From the NCBI RefSeq assembly GCF_030265065.1, contig NC_080416.1, forward strand, positions 24,450,501 through 24,514,500: a stretch of 64,000 bases of DNA. Reading direction: 5' to 3'. The notes under the pieces are model-generated. The model was given only the letters and a program-made list of their open reading frames with translations. It was not told where the DNA came from and ran no database searches. The DNA is from Corythoichthys intestinalis (lineage: Eukaryota > Chordata > Actinopteri > Syngnathiformes > Syngnathidae). Below, piece by piece: positions 1 to 31,819 of this stretch. The position numbers were made by a program, and so were the translations under genes. Every line of letters begins with the position of its first letter. Position 1 is the stretch's first letter.

Positions 1-582
1 TCTTGCGTTCGCTTAAAAGTGCTCATTTAAAAAGGAAAATCGATGGATGATACTACACACAGAGCGTATTATTAACAAATGCTAAAGTTGTATATTCATA
101 TAGCGAGAATAAGGAACGTCAATGACAAGCGCAGGCCCCCGCGAGTGGATAGTGAGGGGAATAGGATAGTGCGCCTACGCCCCCAAAGAAAAAGAGGCAA
201 CTATATAGACCCAAATCACCAACGTGACACAATGATCTTAATTGTGGTTGTCAGCCCCAAATCTTTTAAATATATATTAAATGCATCTTACCTGGCACAC
301 TGGGTGCACCAATAAGAATCTCGCGTTGATGTGTCAATCACGGTGCCGCCGCCAGACCCCGGTGACGCTACAACATTCTAACAGAATAGCCAACGACGTC
401 ATGCATTAAGAGAGACAATAGCTAATTAATATGCTCACTTGCCACCCTGTGGTCTGGGGTGTGAATTGCAACCTGTCAAAATGACGGACGGACTTCAGTT
501 TTTTTCCGTCACCGTTTTAAAAAACCGGTCAACGACGGAAAATATTCGGTTAACGCGACCCCTGATTGCAACATTAAAACTA
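1..582. other. Left-edge non-coding DNA, no gene seen
   Basis: No exon with convincing splice sites or recognisable protein is visible on either strand. On the minus strand this should lie within or just downstream of the last lix1l intron, because the final coding exon of lix1l is not found anywhere to the left of exon 5. Confidence 0.4.
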
Positions 583-2505
583 CGGTGGTATGAAAAAGTA
601 TCTGAACCTTTTGGAATTTCCCACATTTCTGCATAAAATCACCATGAAATGTGATCTGATCTTTATCAAAATCACACAGATGAAAAAACAGTGTCTGCTT
701 TAACTAAAACCACCCATACATTTATAGGTTTTCATATTTTAATGAGGGAAGTAAGCAAACAATGACAGAAGGGGGAAAAATAAGTAAGTGAACCATCACA
801 TTTTATATATTGTGCCCACCCCCCTTGGCAGCATTAACTTCAACCAGACGCTACCTGTCGCTGCAGATCAGTCTTTGACTTGGCCACTCCAGAACGTGTA
901 TTTTATTCTTCTAAAAGCATTCTGAAGTTGATTTACTAATGTGTTTTGGATAAATGTTTTGTTATAGCATCCATCCTCTTTTTAGCTTCAACTGTTTGAC
1001 AGACGGCCTCACGTTTTCCTGCAAAACATCCTGATAAACCTTTGAATCCATTCTTCCATTAATGATTGCAAGTTGTCCAGGCCCTGAGGTAGCTAGTCAG
1101 CCCCAAATCATGACGCTACCTCCACCATGCTTCTCGTGGGGATGAGGTGTTGATGTTGGTGAGCTGTTCCATTTTTCCTCCACACATGATGTTGTGTGTT
1201 ACTCCCAAACAACTCAACATTGGTTTCATCAGTCCACAACATATTTTGCCAAAACGTCTGTGGAGTGTCCAAGTGCCTTTTTGCAAACACTAAACGAGCA
1301 ACAATGTTTTTTTTTAGACAGCAGTGGCTTCCTCCGTGGAGTCCTCCCATGAACACCATTGTTGGCAATAGTTTTACATATAGTTGATGTGTGCACAGAG
1401 ATATTGGACTGTCCCCGTATTTCTGTAAGTCTTTAGCTAAGGTTCTGTTTTCCGAAATTTCCAGGTTCGCGCTACGTTACAGCACAACCAGGTGTCCCTT
1501 AGCAATGAAAATCGCTTACCGTGACAAATGAGCGGGAGCCAACGCTCTGGTAAGGCGGCGAAGGAAGTGCGCCAGCGGGTCACGTACGGATCGCCTGGCT
1601 TTGTTCTTTCGCCGCCTTACCGGAGCATTGGCTCCCACTCATTTGTCACGGTAAGCGATTTTCATTGCTAAGGGACACCTGGTTGTGCTGTAACGTAGCG
1701 CGGGGATTCTGGGATTGACAAACTCAAATCTAGCGTCATCGTTACCCTTGTTATGCTTGTTTTTGATGCTTGTTGCTTGCTCTTGTGGGATTGTAATCAA
1801 TAAATCTCATTTACTCTGCATTTTCCAATCAATAAACATTGTCTATTGAGCAAAAGTGTGCCTGTTACTGATTCACCGCGAACCTGGAAATTTCGGAAAA
1901 CAGGTTCTTTTTTACCTCTCACGCCAAACTCTTGGCGTCATCTTTGGTGGACAGCCACTCCTTTGGAGAAAAGCAACAATGCCAAACTCCCTCCATTTGT
2001 AGACAACTTCTCTGACTGTCGATTGATGAACATCCAGACTTTTAGAGATGGTTTTGTATCTTTCCTAGCTTTATACAAATCAACAATCCTTGATCGCAGG
2101 TCTTCAGACAGCTCCTTTGACCAAGCCACGATGCACATCAGACAATGCTTCTCATCAACACAATTCTTACCAGGTGTGTGTTTTATAGTGGGTAGGGCAG
2201 CTTAAACCACTCATTAGTGATTGGACACACACCTGACCTAAAATGTTTGTTAAAAATTGGTTTCAATTGCTCTTTAAGTCTCCTTAGGCAGAGGGTTCAC
2301 TTACTTATTTCCCCCCCTTCTGTCATTGTTTGCATGCCATCCTCATTAAAATATGAAAACTTATAAATGTTTGGGTGGTTTAATTTAAAGTAGACACCGT
2401 ATTTTCAACTGTGTGATTTTGACAAAGATCAGATCACATTTGATGGTGATTTTATGCAGAAATATGAGATATTCCAAAAGGTTCAGATACTTTTTCATAC
2501 CACTG
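583..2505 (-). mobile_element. Tc1-like DNA transposon, family A, copy 1 (interrupted)
   Basis: The ends are inverted copies of CAGTGGTATGAAAAAGTATC (left copy slightly mutated) flanked by TA, as expected for Tc1/mariner. Transposase pieces lie on the minus strand: a helix-turn-helix N-terminal piece near 1938-2138 (ELSEDLRSRIVDLYKA) and a catalytic piece near 1108-1368 with LWTDETNVELFG. The frame is broken in several places, so it is inactive. The same family occurs at 11476-13087 and 41652-43263. A 457-bp element is inserted at 1446-1902. Confidence 0.9.
1446..1902. mobile_element. 457-bp TG...CA insertion, solo-LTR-like or foldback
   Basis: It is bounded by a 5-bp direct repeat GGTTC (1441-1445 and 1903-1907), starts with TG and ends with CA, and has AATAAA-type signals in its right half, all as in a solo LTR. 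Against that, its outermost 26 bp form a perfect inverted repeat, and about 93 bp at 1470-1562 recurs inverted at 1608-1700 with a loop of about 45 bp. It has no coding capacity. It inserted into the older Tc1 copy, so it is younger than that element. Family not resolved. Confidence 0.55.
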
Positions 2506-22392
<19,887 letters not shown>

Positions 22393-22668
22393 CAGTGGTC
22401 CCCAAACTACGGACCACGGGCCGGATACGGCCCGCCTCCACATTTGGTCCGGCCCCCTGAACATTTTTATTTATTTATTTTTTTCAATAATGTTATTTGT
22501 TTCCTGGCTTTTTTCTGTGAAGAACCCAGAGAGGGTTATTTGGTTATTATCTATTTAATTAATAGTGTTATTTTTATTATATTATATTATATTATATTAT
22601 ATTATATTATATTATATTATATTATATTATATTATATTATATTATATTATATTATATTATATTATATT
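22393..22668. mobile_element. hAT fragment carrying an (ATTAT)n array, copy 1
   Basis: It starts CAGTGGTCCCCAAACTACGG, contains 'gaagaacccagagagggtta', and ends in a pure ATTAT pentamer array (about 22572-22666). The other copy, inverted at 29196-29625, has the same array at the same internal place. The right half is missing here; the next element begins immediately. Confidence 0.75.
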
Positions 22669-22669
22669 T

Positions 22670-22960
22670 TGGGCTGTCAAACAATTAAAATTTTTAATGC
22701 AGTTAATCACAGCTTAAAAATTAATCAATTGTAATTAATTGCAATTCAAACCATCTATAAAATATGCCATATTTTTCTGTAAATTATTGTTGGAATGGAA
22801 AGATACGACACAAGACGGATATATACATTCAACATACTGTACATAAGTACTGTATTTATTATAACAATAAATCAACAAGATGGCATTAACATTATTAACA
22901 TTCTTTCCGTGAAAGGGATCCACGGATAGAAAGACTTATAGTTTTTAAAGATAAATGTTA
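22670..22960. mobile_element. Partial hAT-like element (GGGCTGTCAAA family)
   Basis: It begins GGGCTGTCAAACAATTAAA and matches the first part of the complete-looking element 55249-55998, including 'ggatccacggatagaaagac'. The other end is absent. Confidence 0.65.
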
Positions 22961-23365
22961 GTAGTCGCTCGGCTTCATCACCGCTAGAACACGGCCCACT
23001 CGCCTGGCGCTCGATCGATTCCACTTGTTTCACAAGAAAACACCGAGTCTTATCTTAAGAAGTAGGAGAGATTGTAATAGCCTTGTAAAGAGCTTAGTTT
23101 CGGCAAAAACTGAATCGTTTTTTTGTTGTTGTTGTGAACTACGGTTCCTTCACAAACGTACATAGAGATCTCATTTAGCTTAGCAATTGGAGGAGTGTGA
23201 TCCATTTTTAGAGTGTCCCAACTTCCAAGAAAGCGAATTTATCAAGGTTTCATTGGCCGTGATGTGTGTTGCTTCAATACCAGCACCGTTCATAGTTTGC
23301 CACAAAACACTCACTGCTGCCAGGAACGGGAATCGGCACCTTTCAAACTAACTTCAAAATAAACT

Positions 23366-25735
23366 GCTATTATTGGATCTCAGCGCCGCATTTGACACGG
23401 TTGATCACAACATACCACTCAGCTGATTGGAACAGTGGGTTGGTCTTACTGACACTGTTCTTCAGTGGTTCACATCTTATTTACATGATAGGGATTTCTT
23501 TGTGTCAATCGGAAACCATCAGTCAGAACGTGTGGCGTCCCTCAAGGGTCAATTCTTGGACCACTCTTATTTAACATCTATATGCTTTCCCTAGCTCAGA
23601 TTGTGGAACAGTGTGGCATCTCCTATCACACCTATGCAGATGACACACAACTCTACATTATTGTGTCCCCACATTATTATAGTCCCTTAGTCTCACTGAG
23701 TAAATGCATTCATCAAATCAATGAATGGATGTGCCAGAATTTTCTCCAGTTAAATGTGGAGAAGACAGAAGGGATCATTTTTGGGCCAAAAAAATGGAAA
23801 GGTCAAAGATAAGCAGGCACCTTAGCACAATGTCACTTACAGCTACAAAGTCAGAAATCTTGGCGTAATTATTGACTCAGACCTAAACTTTGATAGCCAT
23901 CTAAAGTCCGTCACTAAATCTGCTTATTACCACCTAAAAAATATAGCCAGAATTAAGGGGCTTCTGACTCAACAAGACATGGAAAAACTTATGCATGCAT
24001 TCATTTTCAGCAGATTGGACGATTGCAACGGTATATTTACAGGTCTTGATAAAAAATCAGTCAGGAAGCTGCAGCTAGTACAGAATGCTGCAGCCAGAGT
24101 CCTCACAAATACAAGGAAACTGGACCACATTGCACCAGTTTTGAAATTGTTACACTGGTTGCTAGAGATGTCCCGATCGATCGGGATGCCGATTACGTAA
24201 TTTTCAAAGTATCGGAATCGGCAAAAAAATATCGGCCATGCCTTTTTTAAAAATTTTTTTTAATTAAATCGTTTCCTAATTGTATTTAACGTTACAGACA
24301 TAATATGTTACACTCGTCCAGAGTCTTTAGGCTTAAGGTAGGGTTATCAAATTTATCCCGATAACGGCGGTAATTATTTTTTTTTTAAATGTATCACGTT
24401 AAAATATTTAACGCAATTAGTGCATGCGCTGCACGATCCACTCACGCATTGTCGCGCTTAATCTGTAATGGCGCCGTTTTACCTATATAGAGATAAAAGG
24501 CAGCGTAAAATGAGTACAGTGAATTTTGGCTGCCTTTGGAGCCTTTTTTTAATTGGCTAAAGCCTTAAAATCCCTCTCCCTATGATTAGAAATATCATGG
24601 GAAGCAATGTGGGGAAGCAAGGTAGCAATTGGATCTTTTTCTTAACACCTTATGTTATTTCCCAACGCAGAGAAGATATATCAATTGGTAGCACTACGCA
24701 CAATCATGGTTCCACTTCCCATCATGCATTTGGGCATGGCTACAGTATCATTTACTGAAAGCTCAACAAATACACTAGATGGCAATATTTAGTCACAATA
24801 TACAAAGTCACAAGTGTTTCTATCCGTGGATCCCTCTCACAGAAAGAATGTTAATTATGTAAATGCCATCTTGAGGATTTATTGTCATAATAAACAAATA
24901 CAGTACTTATGTACTGTATGTTGAATGTATATATTCGTCCGAGTTTTATTCATTTTTTTCTTAATGCATTGCCAAAATGTATATGATCGGGAAAAATTAT
25001 CGTGATTGATTGGACTTGAATCGGGAGCAAAAAAAAGCAATCGGATCGGGAACTATCGGGGTCGGCAGATACTCAAACTAAAACGATCGGGATCGGATCG
25101 GGAGCAAAAAAACATGATCGAAACAACCCTACTGGTTTCCACTGAGTCAAAGGATAGACTATAAAATACTACTGCTCATCTACAAAACACTTAATGGCCT
25201 TGGACCAAAATACATGCTTGATTTGTTAGATTCCTATGAAACATCTAGACCCGTAAGGTCGTCTGGAACCGGTCTCCTGTATGTTCCAAGAACAAGAACC
25301 AAGCAGGGTGAGGCAGCATTTAGTAATTATGCTCCTCACCTCTGGAACAAGTTACGTGAAGGTCTGAAATATGCTCAAACTGTTAGCTCCTTTAAATTAG
25401 GGCTAAAAACGCTCTTGTTTAGCACTGCATATCCATAACTATATATTTCAATCTATTCGCTTTCTATTCCTCTTGTGCTTTATCTCAATTGCTGATTTTA
25501 ATTAATTATCGTAGTATTTAAAAAAAAAAAAAATTTTTATTCTATTTGTGATTAAATGCGATTTTTATGTATAATTGTGTTATGTTTTTACGTTTTATTG
25601 ATTTAATGTGATTTTTATGATCTTCATGTGATGTAAAGCACTTTGAATTACCTTGTGTTGAATTGTGCTATATACTAAATAACTTTGCTTTGTCTTACCT
25701 TGCCTTAATGTCTCCGGGGGTTGTAGAACCTATGC
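23366..25735 (+). mobile_element. LINE (L2-like), 5'-truncated, interrupted
   Basis: Plus-strand pieces encode the C-terminal part of a non-LTR reverse transcriptase: the SAAFDTVDHN region at about 23380-23410, the catalytic YADDTQLY motif near 23632-23655, and a C-terminal piece at 25214-25438 (SSGTGLLYVPRTRTKQGEAA). The 3' end has the usual 'tgtaaagcactttgaattac' tail. The frame is broken in several places and the 5' part is absent. A composite hAT element sits inside at 24163-25131. Assignment to L2/CR1-like rather than another clade is by resemblance only. Confidence 0.8.
24163..25131. mobile_element. Composite hAT-type non-autonomous element, copy 2
   Basis: Inserted in the LINE with flanks CTGGTTGC and CTGGTTTC (8 bp, one change); removing it restores a continuous LINE. 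The ends are TAGAGATGTCCCGATCG and 'gaaacaaccct'. The interior matches copy 1 (15269-16226) along its length, including the captured second element. Confidence 0.85.
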
Positions 25736-26480
25736 CAAGTATAAGGGGATTTTTTTTTTTTTAATGAAAAAAAAATATATATATTTTTCGGCCAAGAATT
25801 TTGCTTTCGGTACATGCCTAAAAAAAAATTCATCACTACACATCGAGATGGCATGACGAATCTCGCAAGTAAAACCCAGAAAATGTTTGCAATATATGGC
25901 GAGGATAGCGTGTTGCCATATTTCCTTGTGCAGAGTGGTGGCGAGGCTCTCTGGAAGTTACGTCATCAGGTAGCGGTCGGCAGGGCGGCGCGTCCCTCGT
26001 TGCTATGGTGTTGCTATGGCCATAACTCAAAAACTACGCGGTCAATTATATCTTTTTTTTAATGTGACTTTTTGAGACAGTGAATGATGCATTTAATACA
26101 ATTCAACTGAGTAAAACACACAAGAGCGAAATCCGAAAAGCTCTTCAGTTGCCCTTTAACAAGTTTGAGTAGTCATTCAAACTTAATGAAAACCCAAGTA
26201 TTACAAGTCTCTAAACCTTTTGAGTCCAGCCAACACACTCAGAAATGTAACCACAATTCTAAAATGTTCATTGTATTTAAAAAAAAAAAAAAAAAGTCAT
26301 GCGGGGTAAATTAAAACCAAAAATCACAGAAAGATACCAACGGGAAAATGATGTAATGTGTTTGTCAGGAAGCTGATGTGGCAAGACCAAATGTACTGTC
26401 CTCTGCGTCATCATTCACTTGTTAGTCATCAAAAGTTTGGTTTAATCAACGTGATAAGGCAGGAACCCGCCCACCACAAC
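25736..26480. other. Intergenic, no gene supported
   Basis: An 82-codon open frame at 25814-26062 has no recognisable motif and no splice partners. Poly-A/T runs near 25751 and 26280. Nothing else seen. Confidence 0.35.
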
Positions 26481-26491
26481 ACACACACAAA

Positions 26492-26705
26492 TGGACTTTG
26501 GTTCACTTTGTCCAAGTGGCACTAAGAGCAGCAAGGGTCACTGGAACAATGTTTTGTCAGCGCTGAAACAGTCACATTTAGATACCATTATCTCATCCAA
26601 TCACAATCAAGAACGCACTCTGCTGCCCCAACTGAAGGGCTATAAGAAGAGTCCCGAGCCGACGAGTAGCCACCATCATCCGGTCTGAATCCTCCTGTGC
26701 TACAG
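26492..26705 (+). promoter_or_regulatory. Promoter and non-coding exon 1 of antifreeze-like gene 1
   Basis: TGGACTTTG at 26492-26500 is the complement of CAAAGTCCA, the HNF4-selective site, which suggests liver or gut expression. A CCAAT box lies at 26597-26601 in a conserved block ('catccaatcacaatc'), and TATAAGAA at 26641-26648 is the TATA box. Transcription should start near 26670, and exon 1 ends at 26705 before GTAAGT. The same elements in the same order precede gene 2. Confidence 0.75.
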
Positions 26706-26924
26706 GTAAGTCGCTTTCTGCCTTTTATGTAGTTTTAATTCTTACAATATTATTCTCAGAAGTTTTATTGTGATTATTGACATACTATTGCCGTAAATCT
26801 TCCAAGTATTGCAGGTTACAGCTAAACAAAACCTCACAAAAGTTGTGTATTTTAAACTATGACCTTAAATTTTCAAAAAATGTGCTGCTTAAAGGTAAAT
26901 ATCTTCGATATTGGACAGAATAAG

Positions 26925-27044
26925 TGTAGTGTAGTATAGTATAGTATAGTATAGTATAGTATAGTATAGTATAGTATAGTATAGTATAGTACAGTACAGT
27001 ACAGTACAGTATAGTATAGTATAGTATAGTATTGTATAGTATAG
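26925..27044. repeat. (AGTAT)n pentanucleotide array
   Basis: About 120 bp of AGTAT units with a short AGTAC variant block (26991-27010), in intron 1 of antifreeze-like gene 1. Confidence 0.95.
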
Positions 27045-27687
27045 CAAAATAAGACAATGTAAATCATTGGAATAGGCTTCAGCACCCCCGCAACTCTTGT
27101 GAGATTAAGCAGTTTAGAAGATGAATACATATATATCATACCAAAATTGTAAATGAAGACTAATTGAAATAAGACAAAAAGAAATCCCACCAAACCTGTA
27201 TAGCTCGAAATACTATAAATCCCCCCAAATAATGCGCACTTTAAAAAGAAACTACTGTATATCCTGCAAAAATTACACACAATGAAATTGGACTACTATA
27301 AATGCTCTCCAATCTCACAAAAACTGCAATGGTTAAAATAAGAGTATTTTAATTCCTTCAATATTGGGCATACCTTCACAAAAAATAGACTTACACAATT
27401 ATTTTTAAATAGTTTAAAAAAAAAAAAAAACACTCCTTATAATTTCACAAAAGTTTCTGTAAATCCCAGAAAAGTCTTTTTTTTTTTAAACCCAAGGGTC
27501 AAATTTGAACAATAGCAATGACTGCAACACCCCAAAAAAACGTTTCCAGGGATAAAACTATCCAAAATCTACTCAAAGGTTTTTCAGTTTTAAAACACTT
27601 AAAATAAATCCTACAAGGATTTTACTTGCAGAAACCTCAATAATGAATCTTTCTACTTATTTTCTAGGTCTCCTCCGAACTGCAACC

Positions 27688-28218
27688 ATGAAATTCCTCA
27701 TCGCCGCCCTCGTTGTCATCGCCCTGGCTCAAGGTAAGATATCTCCATGCAAATATAACGACAAACCCGCTGACTAAAAACTGCAACCCATATACAGGGA
27801 GCCTTGCGCAGGAAGCTCTCGACATGGACGCGATCACCCAGAAATTCGAGGAGATCAAGAACCAAGTCACCTTGGAGATGAACAAGCTGATCAACACCCA
27901 GGACCTCGGCAGCCAGGCTCAGTGAGTACGACGCAAGAACACCATCGTACAATTTACTCACTGCATCCATTTTACTGGAGACTCTGACCTCCTCCACTTT
28001 GCAGGACCTTCTTGGAAGAGCAGAAGAAACAGTTTGAACCCCTGCTGACCAAGGTCCTGGATGAGATCAAAGCCGCCGCTGCCAATGCGCAGGAGCAGAT
28101 CGAGCCCATGACCACCAGCCTTCAGGCCCAGATGCAGCCCATGCTGCAGAAGGCCCAGGAGCAGATTGAGGCCTTCGTGAAGGACCTTACGGAAAAGACA
28201 AAGGCCCTGACCAACTAA
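27688..28218 (+). CDS. afp4: Type IV antifreeze-like / apolipoprotein-like protein 1
   Basis: Coding exons are 27688-27733, 27798-27921 and 28005-28218 (127 residues), with a non-coding exon ending at 26705 and exon 2 starting at 27668. It begins with a secretion signal (MKFLIAALVVIALAQGSLAQ), then helical repeats: DAITQKFEEIKNQVTLEMNK, TFLEEQKKQFEPLLTKVLDE, and AQEQIEPM/QAQMQPM/AQEQIEAF, ending KTKALTN. Length and sequence closely follow the sculpin LS-12 type IV antifreeze precursor (about 128 residues), an amphipathic four-helix protein related to exchangeable apolipoproteins, found in plasma. Many teleosts not exposed to ice carry the gene, so lipid binding or a developmental role is as likely as antifreeze action. 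A second, shorter copy follows 5.1 kb downstream. AATAAA at 28336. Confidence 0.92.
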
Positions 28219-28335
28219 AGACAAAAAGGAAACCCACAGCCAATCTTCTTCCATCATGGACTGACTTCCTTTTCGAACGTCAAGTGTTTCTGTACCTTTG
28301 TGACATGGGGGATTTCATCCCCAAATCCAAAGTGA

Positions 28336-28341
28336 AATAAA
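28336..28341 (+). promoter_or_regulatory. Polyadenylation signal of antifreeze-like gene 1
   Basis: AATAAA 118 bp after the stop codon, in 'gtgaaataaaaatcttgaaac'; gene 2 has the matching 'caataaattcttgaaac'. Confidence 0.8.
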
Positions 28342-28490
28342 AATCTTGAAACACAAGATGAGATGTTACAATAACTTATTCATGGTCTAGCGCTGTCACG
28401 GCAGCCAATGCATAATTGGAGGTGAGGCTTTTAGTAAAAAAGAAGAAAATGCTTTTTGTTTCAAAATATTTTTAAATTTGTTTGAGATTG

Positions 28491-29750
28491 GTGAGTTGGA
28501 CCACATGACAAACACAAAAAGGGCCACAAAAAATATACTCAATTCGAGGAACATATACTCAGCTAGAGGAGCACTCAACAGACTTCAGCCTAAGCAGCCA
28601 AATTCAAAGCACTGTCCACCCTGTAAATTTGAGTAATATAGGACAATCCGTTATGATGTTTTACCACAAAATTGTATTATCTGACATTTGTGACCTTTGA
28701 CCTGATTACCCCAAAATTTAGTTACCTCTTCAAGTACCGGTACAACTATTTAATTAGGAAGAAATATTTGTTCTGGCAGTTTGGCCACATGGCAAACACA
28801 CAAAGGGCCACAAAAACATTCACGAGCACTCATGAGACTATTCCACCTTAACAGCCAAATTCAAAGCGTGGCAATAATTGTGTCAATGGAAAATGAAGAC
28901 CCTAACCTGTAAATTGGGAGTTAAATAGGCTAATCCATTATACTGTTATCGTGAAATTATATTTTGACCTTCGTGAACTTTGATCTCATTACCCCAAAAT
29001 TGAGTTCCCTCTTCAGGGACAACTATTTATTCAGGGCGAAACATGTGTTTTGGCAGTTTTGCTACATGACAAACAAACAAAGGGCCAAAAAAACATGAGC
29101 ACTCTGAGATTCTTCTTCCTTAGCAGCCAAATTCAAAGCAGTAGAAGAGTCAATGAACACCTTACCCTCTAAACTGGAGTTAAATAGTCTAATCCAGGGG
29201 TCCTCAAACTTTTTCCTGTGAGGGCCACATAACTTTTCCCTTCCCTGATGAGGGGCCGGGATCAGTTTGTAACAGAAAAAGTGTGACGATTGCAGGAGTG
29301 CCTGAATGTAAAAATTTATTGTTTTTCAGAAAGCCACAATCAAATAAACCTTTCTGGATTCTTCACAGAACAAAAGTAAATAAAATAAAAAATAATAATA
29401 TAATATAATATAATATAATATAATATAATATAATATAATATAATATAATATAATATAATATAATAACACTATTAATTAGATAGATAATAACCAAATAACC
29501 CTCTCTGGGTTCTTCACAGAAAAAAAAACAGGAAATAAATAACACTATTGAGAAAAAAAAAAAAAAAAAAAAGTTCAGGAGGCCGGACCAAAGCTGGAGG
29601 CGGGCCGTAGTTTGGGGACCCATGGTCTAATCCATTATCAGATTATTGCAAAATTATATTTCTGACCTTTGACCTCATTACCCCCGAATTTAGTAACCTT
29701 TTCGGGGACCCCTATTCATTTGGGATGAAACATTTGTTTTGACAGTTGTA
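28491..29750. repeat. ~280-bp tandem repeat units downstream of gene 1
   Basis: Units begin near 28491, 28773 and 29051, each with 'accacatgacaaacac' (variants), 'aagggccac', 'agcagccaaattcaaagc', 'tgacctttgacct' and a block ending 'gaaacatttgttttggcagt'. The third unit is split by a hAT insertion (29196-29625) and resumes at 29634. Another unit remains at 32519-32660. Divergence between units is substantial, so the array is old. Confidence 0.8.
29196..29625. mobile_element. hAT element with (AATAT)n array, perfect 8-bp TSD
   Basis: It is flanked by TCTAATCC at 29188-29195 and 29626-29633. It begins AGGGGTCCTCAAACTTTT and ends 'gtagtttggggacccatgg'. The AATAT array (29397-29465) is the inverted equivalent of the array in 22572-22666. 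Non-autonomous. Confidence 0.85.
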
Positions 29751-29967
29751 TTGAGTTTCTTTAGTCTGCACTTAAAGTATAGCTGCTTTAATCAGACAAT
29801 TGTTTTAGGTTGTTTTATCTACCTAATTTGTTCCGGCGACGACTTCCACCTTCATCAGTGTCACTGGTGTTGGTGTAACGTGTCTTTAACAGCTTATGGC
29901 AGAACATTACATGAACGTACGACAATAATCACGGACCCGGATGACAGGACACAGGAGGGAAAGCATA

Positions 29968-31101
29968 CAGTGGGGCAAATAAGTATTTAGTTAAACACCA
30001 ATTGTGCAAGTTCTCCTACTTGAAAAGATTAGAGGCCTGTAATTGTTAACATGGGTAAACCTTAACCATGAGAGACAGAATGTGGGGAAAAAAAACAAAA
30101 TCACATTGTTTGATTTTTAAAGAATTTCTTTCCAAATTAGAGTGGAAAATAAGTATTTGGTCACCTACAAACAAGCAAGATTTCTGGCTGTCACAGAGGT
30201 CTAACTTCTTCTAACGAGGTCTAACGAGGCTCCACTCGTTACCTGTATTAATAGCACCTGTTTTAACTCATTATCGGTATAAAACACACCTGTCCACAAT
30301 CTCAGTCAGTCACACTCCAAACTCCACAATGGCCAAGACCAAAGAGCTGTCGAAGGACACCAGAGACAAAATTGTAGCCCTGCACTAGGCTGGGAAGACT
30401 GAATCTGCAATAGGTAAAACGCTTGGTGTAAAGAAATCAACTGTGGGAGCAATTATTAGAAAATGGAAGACATACAAGACCACTGATAATCTCCCTCGAT
30501 CTGGGGCTCCATGCAAGATCTCACCCCGTGGCGTCAAAATGATAACAAGAACGGTGAACAACTATCAATAACAAAATGTGCCGCCAGGGACTCAAATCCT
30601 GCACTGCCAGACGTGTCCCCGTGCTGAAGCCAGTACACGTCGTAAGAAGCATTTCAAGGTCCTGGAGTAGCCTAGCCAGTCTCCAGATCTCAACCCCATA
30701 GAAAATATGTGGAGGGAGTTGAAAGTCCGTGTTGCCCAACGACAGCCCCAAAACATCAGTGCTCTAGAGGAGATCTGCATGGAGGAATACCAGCAACAGT
30801 GTGTGAAAAGCTTGTGAAGAGTTACAGAAAACGTTTGGCCTCCTTTATTGCCAACAAAGGGTACATAACAAAGTATTGAGATGAACTTTTGGTATTGACC
30901 AAATACTTATTTTCCACCATGATTTGCAAATAAATTATTTAAAAATCAAACAATGTGATTTTCTGTTTTTTTTTTTTTTTCCCACATTCTGTCTCTCATG
31001 GTTGCGGTTTACCCATGTTGACAATTACAGGCCTCTCTAATATTTTCAAGTGGGAGAACTTGCACAATTAGTGGTTGACTAAATACTTATTTGCCCTACT
31101 G
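29968..31101 (+). mobile_element. Tc1-like DNA transposon, family C, copy 1 (deleted)
   Basis: Termini CAGTGGGGCAAATAAGTATT and its inverted copy, flanked by TA. The start of the transposase ([19 protein letters not shown]) lies near 30329, but the codon after it is TAG and much of the catalytic middle is missing (1134 bp against about 1.6 kb). The C-terminal part resumes near 30640. Same family as 34991-36665. Confidence 0.9.
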
Positions 31102-31230
31102 TATACAACATGCAATAAAAAGGTGTCAGTATCCACAGTGGGCAAAAGCAAAAGGTGCAGGACAGGTTAAAAACAGAAACAAAACACAGGAGGGAAGGAA
31201 AAAAAACAAACAATACAAGAACACAGAGTT

Positions 31231-31800
31231 ATGGTGACGTTGCCGTATGTGAGAGGATTTGCGAAACGTATCCAGAGTCATGAGAAAATACAACAAACTC
31301 ACCGGTCAAACCACACACAACACTCCACCAGATATTTGTCCATCCGAAGGACAAAATCCACCCAGAAAAACAAATGCAACTCCATGTATGAAATTCCATG
31401 CAAATCATGCAATAAATTATACATCGGGAAGACAGGGAGCTTAATTACCCCCCCCCCCCAAAAAAAAAAGAATGAGCAGACGGCAATAAGACAAACAAGA
31501 GCAGTAAAAAAAAACAAGCACAACAGGAACACCACAAGTCAGCCATCACCGACCACTGCAAAAGGGAAAACCACATTATGGACTGGGAAGTGTCATCCAT
31601 AACAAAGAAAACAAACATCAGCGCTGGATCAAGGAGGCCATTGAAATCCGTAAGCAAGCATCCTGGAAGAGTGAATGGTCAGCAGAGGGCGTGACTCGCC
31701 TTTCACGCCTTTATCCATCCGCTGATAAAGACGCGTCACACAAACACCAGTGACACTCTGATGAAAGCGGGAGTAGTCACGGAAACATGTCAGGTAATTT
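31231..31800 (+). mobile_element. Penelope-like retroelement fragment (GIY-YIG end)
   Basis: The piece has MVTLPYVRGFAKRIQ followed by YEIPCKSCNKLYIGKTG, which corresponds to the linker and GIY-YIG endonuclease start of Penelope-like elements (Poseidon/Neptune group). Further downstream, sequence around 31620-31745 resembles their C-terminal end. The reverse transcriptase region is absent and the copy is broken. Confidence 0.65.
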
Positions 31801-31819
31801 GTTTTGGCAGGGTTTTTTT

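Noticed and set aside
25814-26062. 82-codon frame starting MPKKKF
   Set aside because: No recognisable domain and no conserved neighbours; composition typical of intergenic DNA.
26925-27044. Regular short repeats, considered as a CRISPR-like array
   Set aside because: Continuous pentamer units with no spacers; a eukaryotic microsatellite.
26857-27280. Minus-strand frames of 66 and 135 codons rich in Tyr/Ile/Leu
   Set aside because: Produced by translating the AGTAT pentamer array; no real protein.
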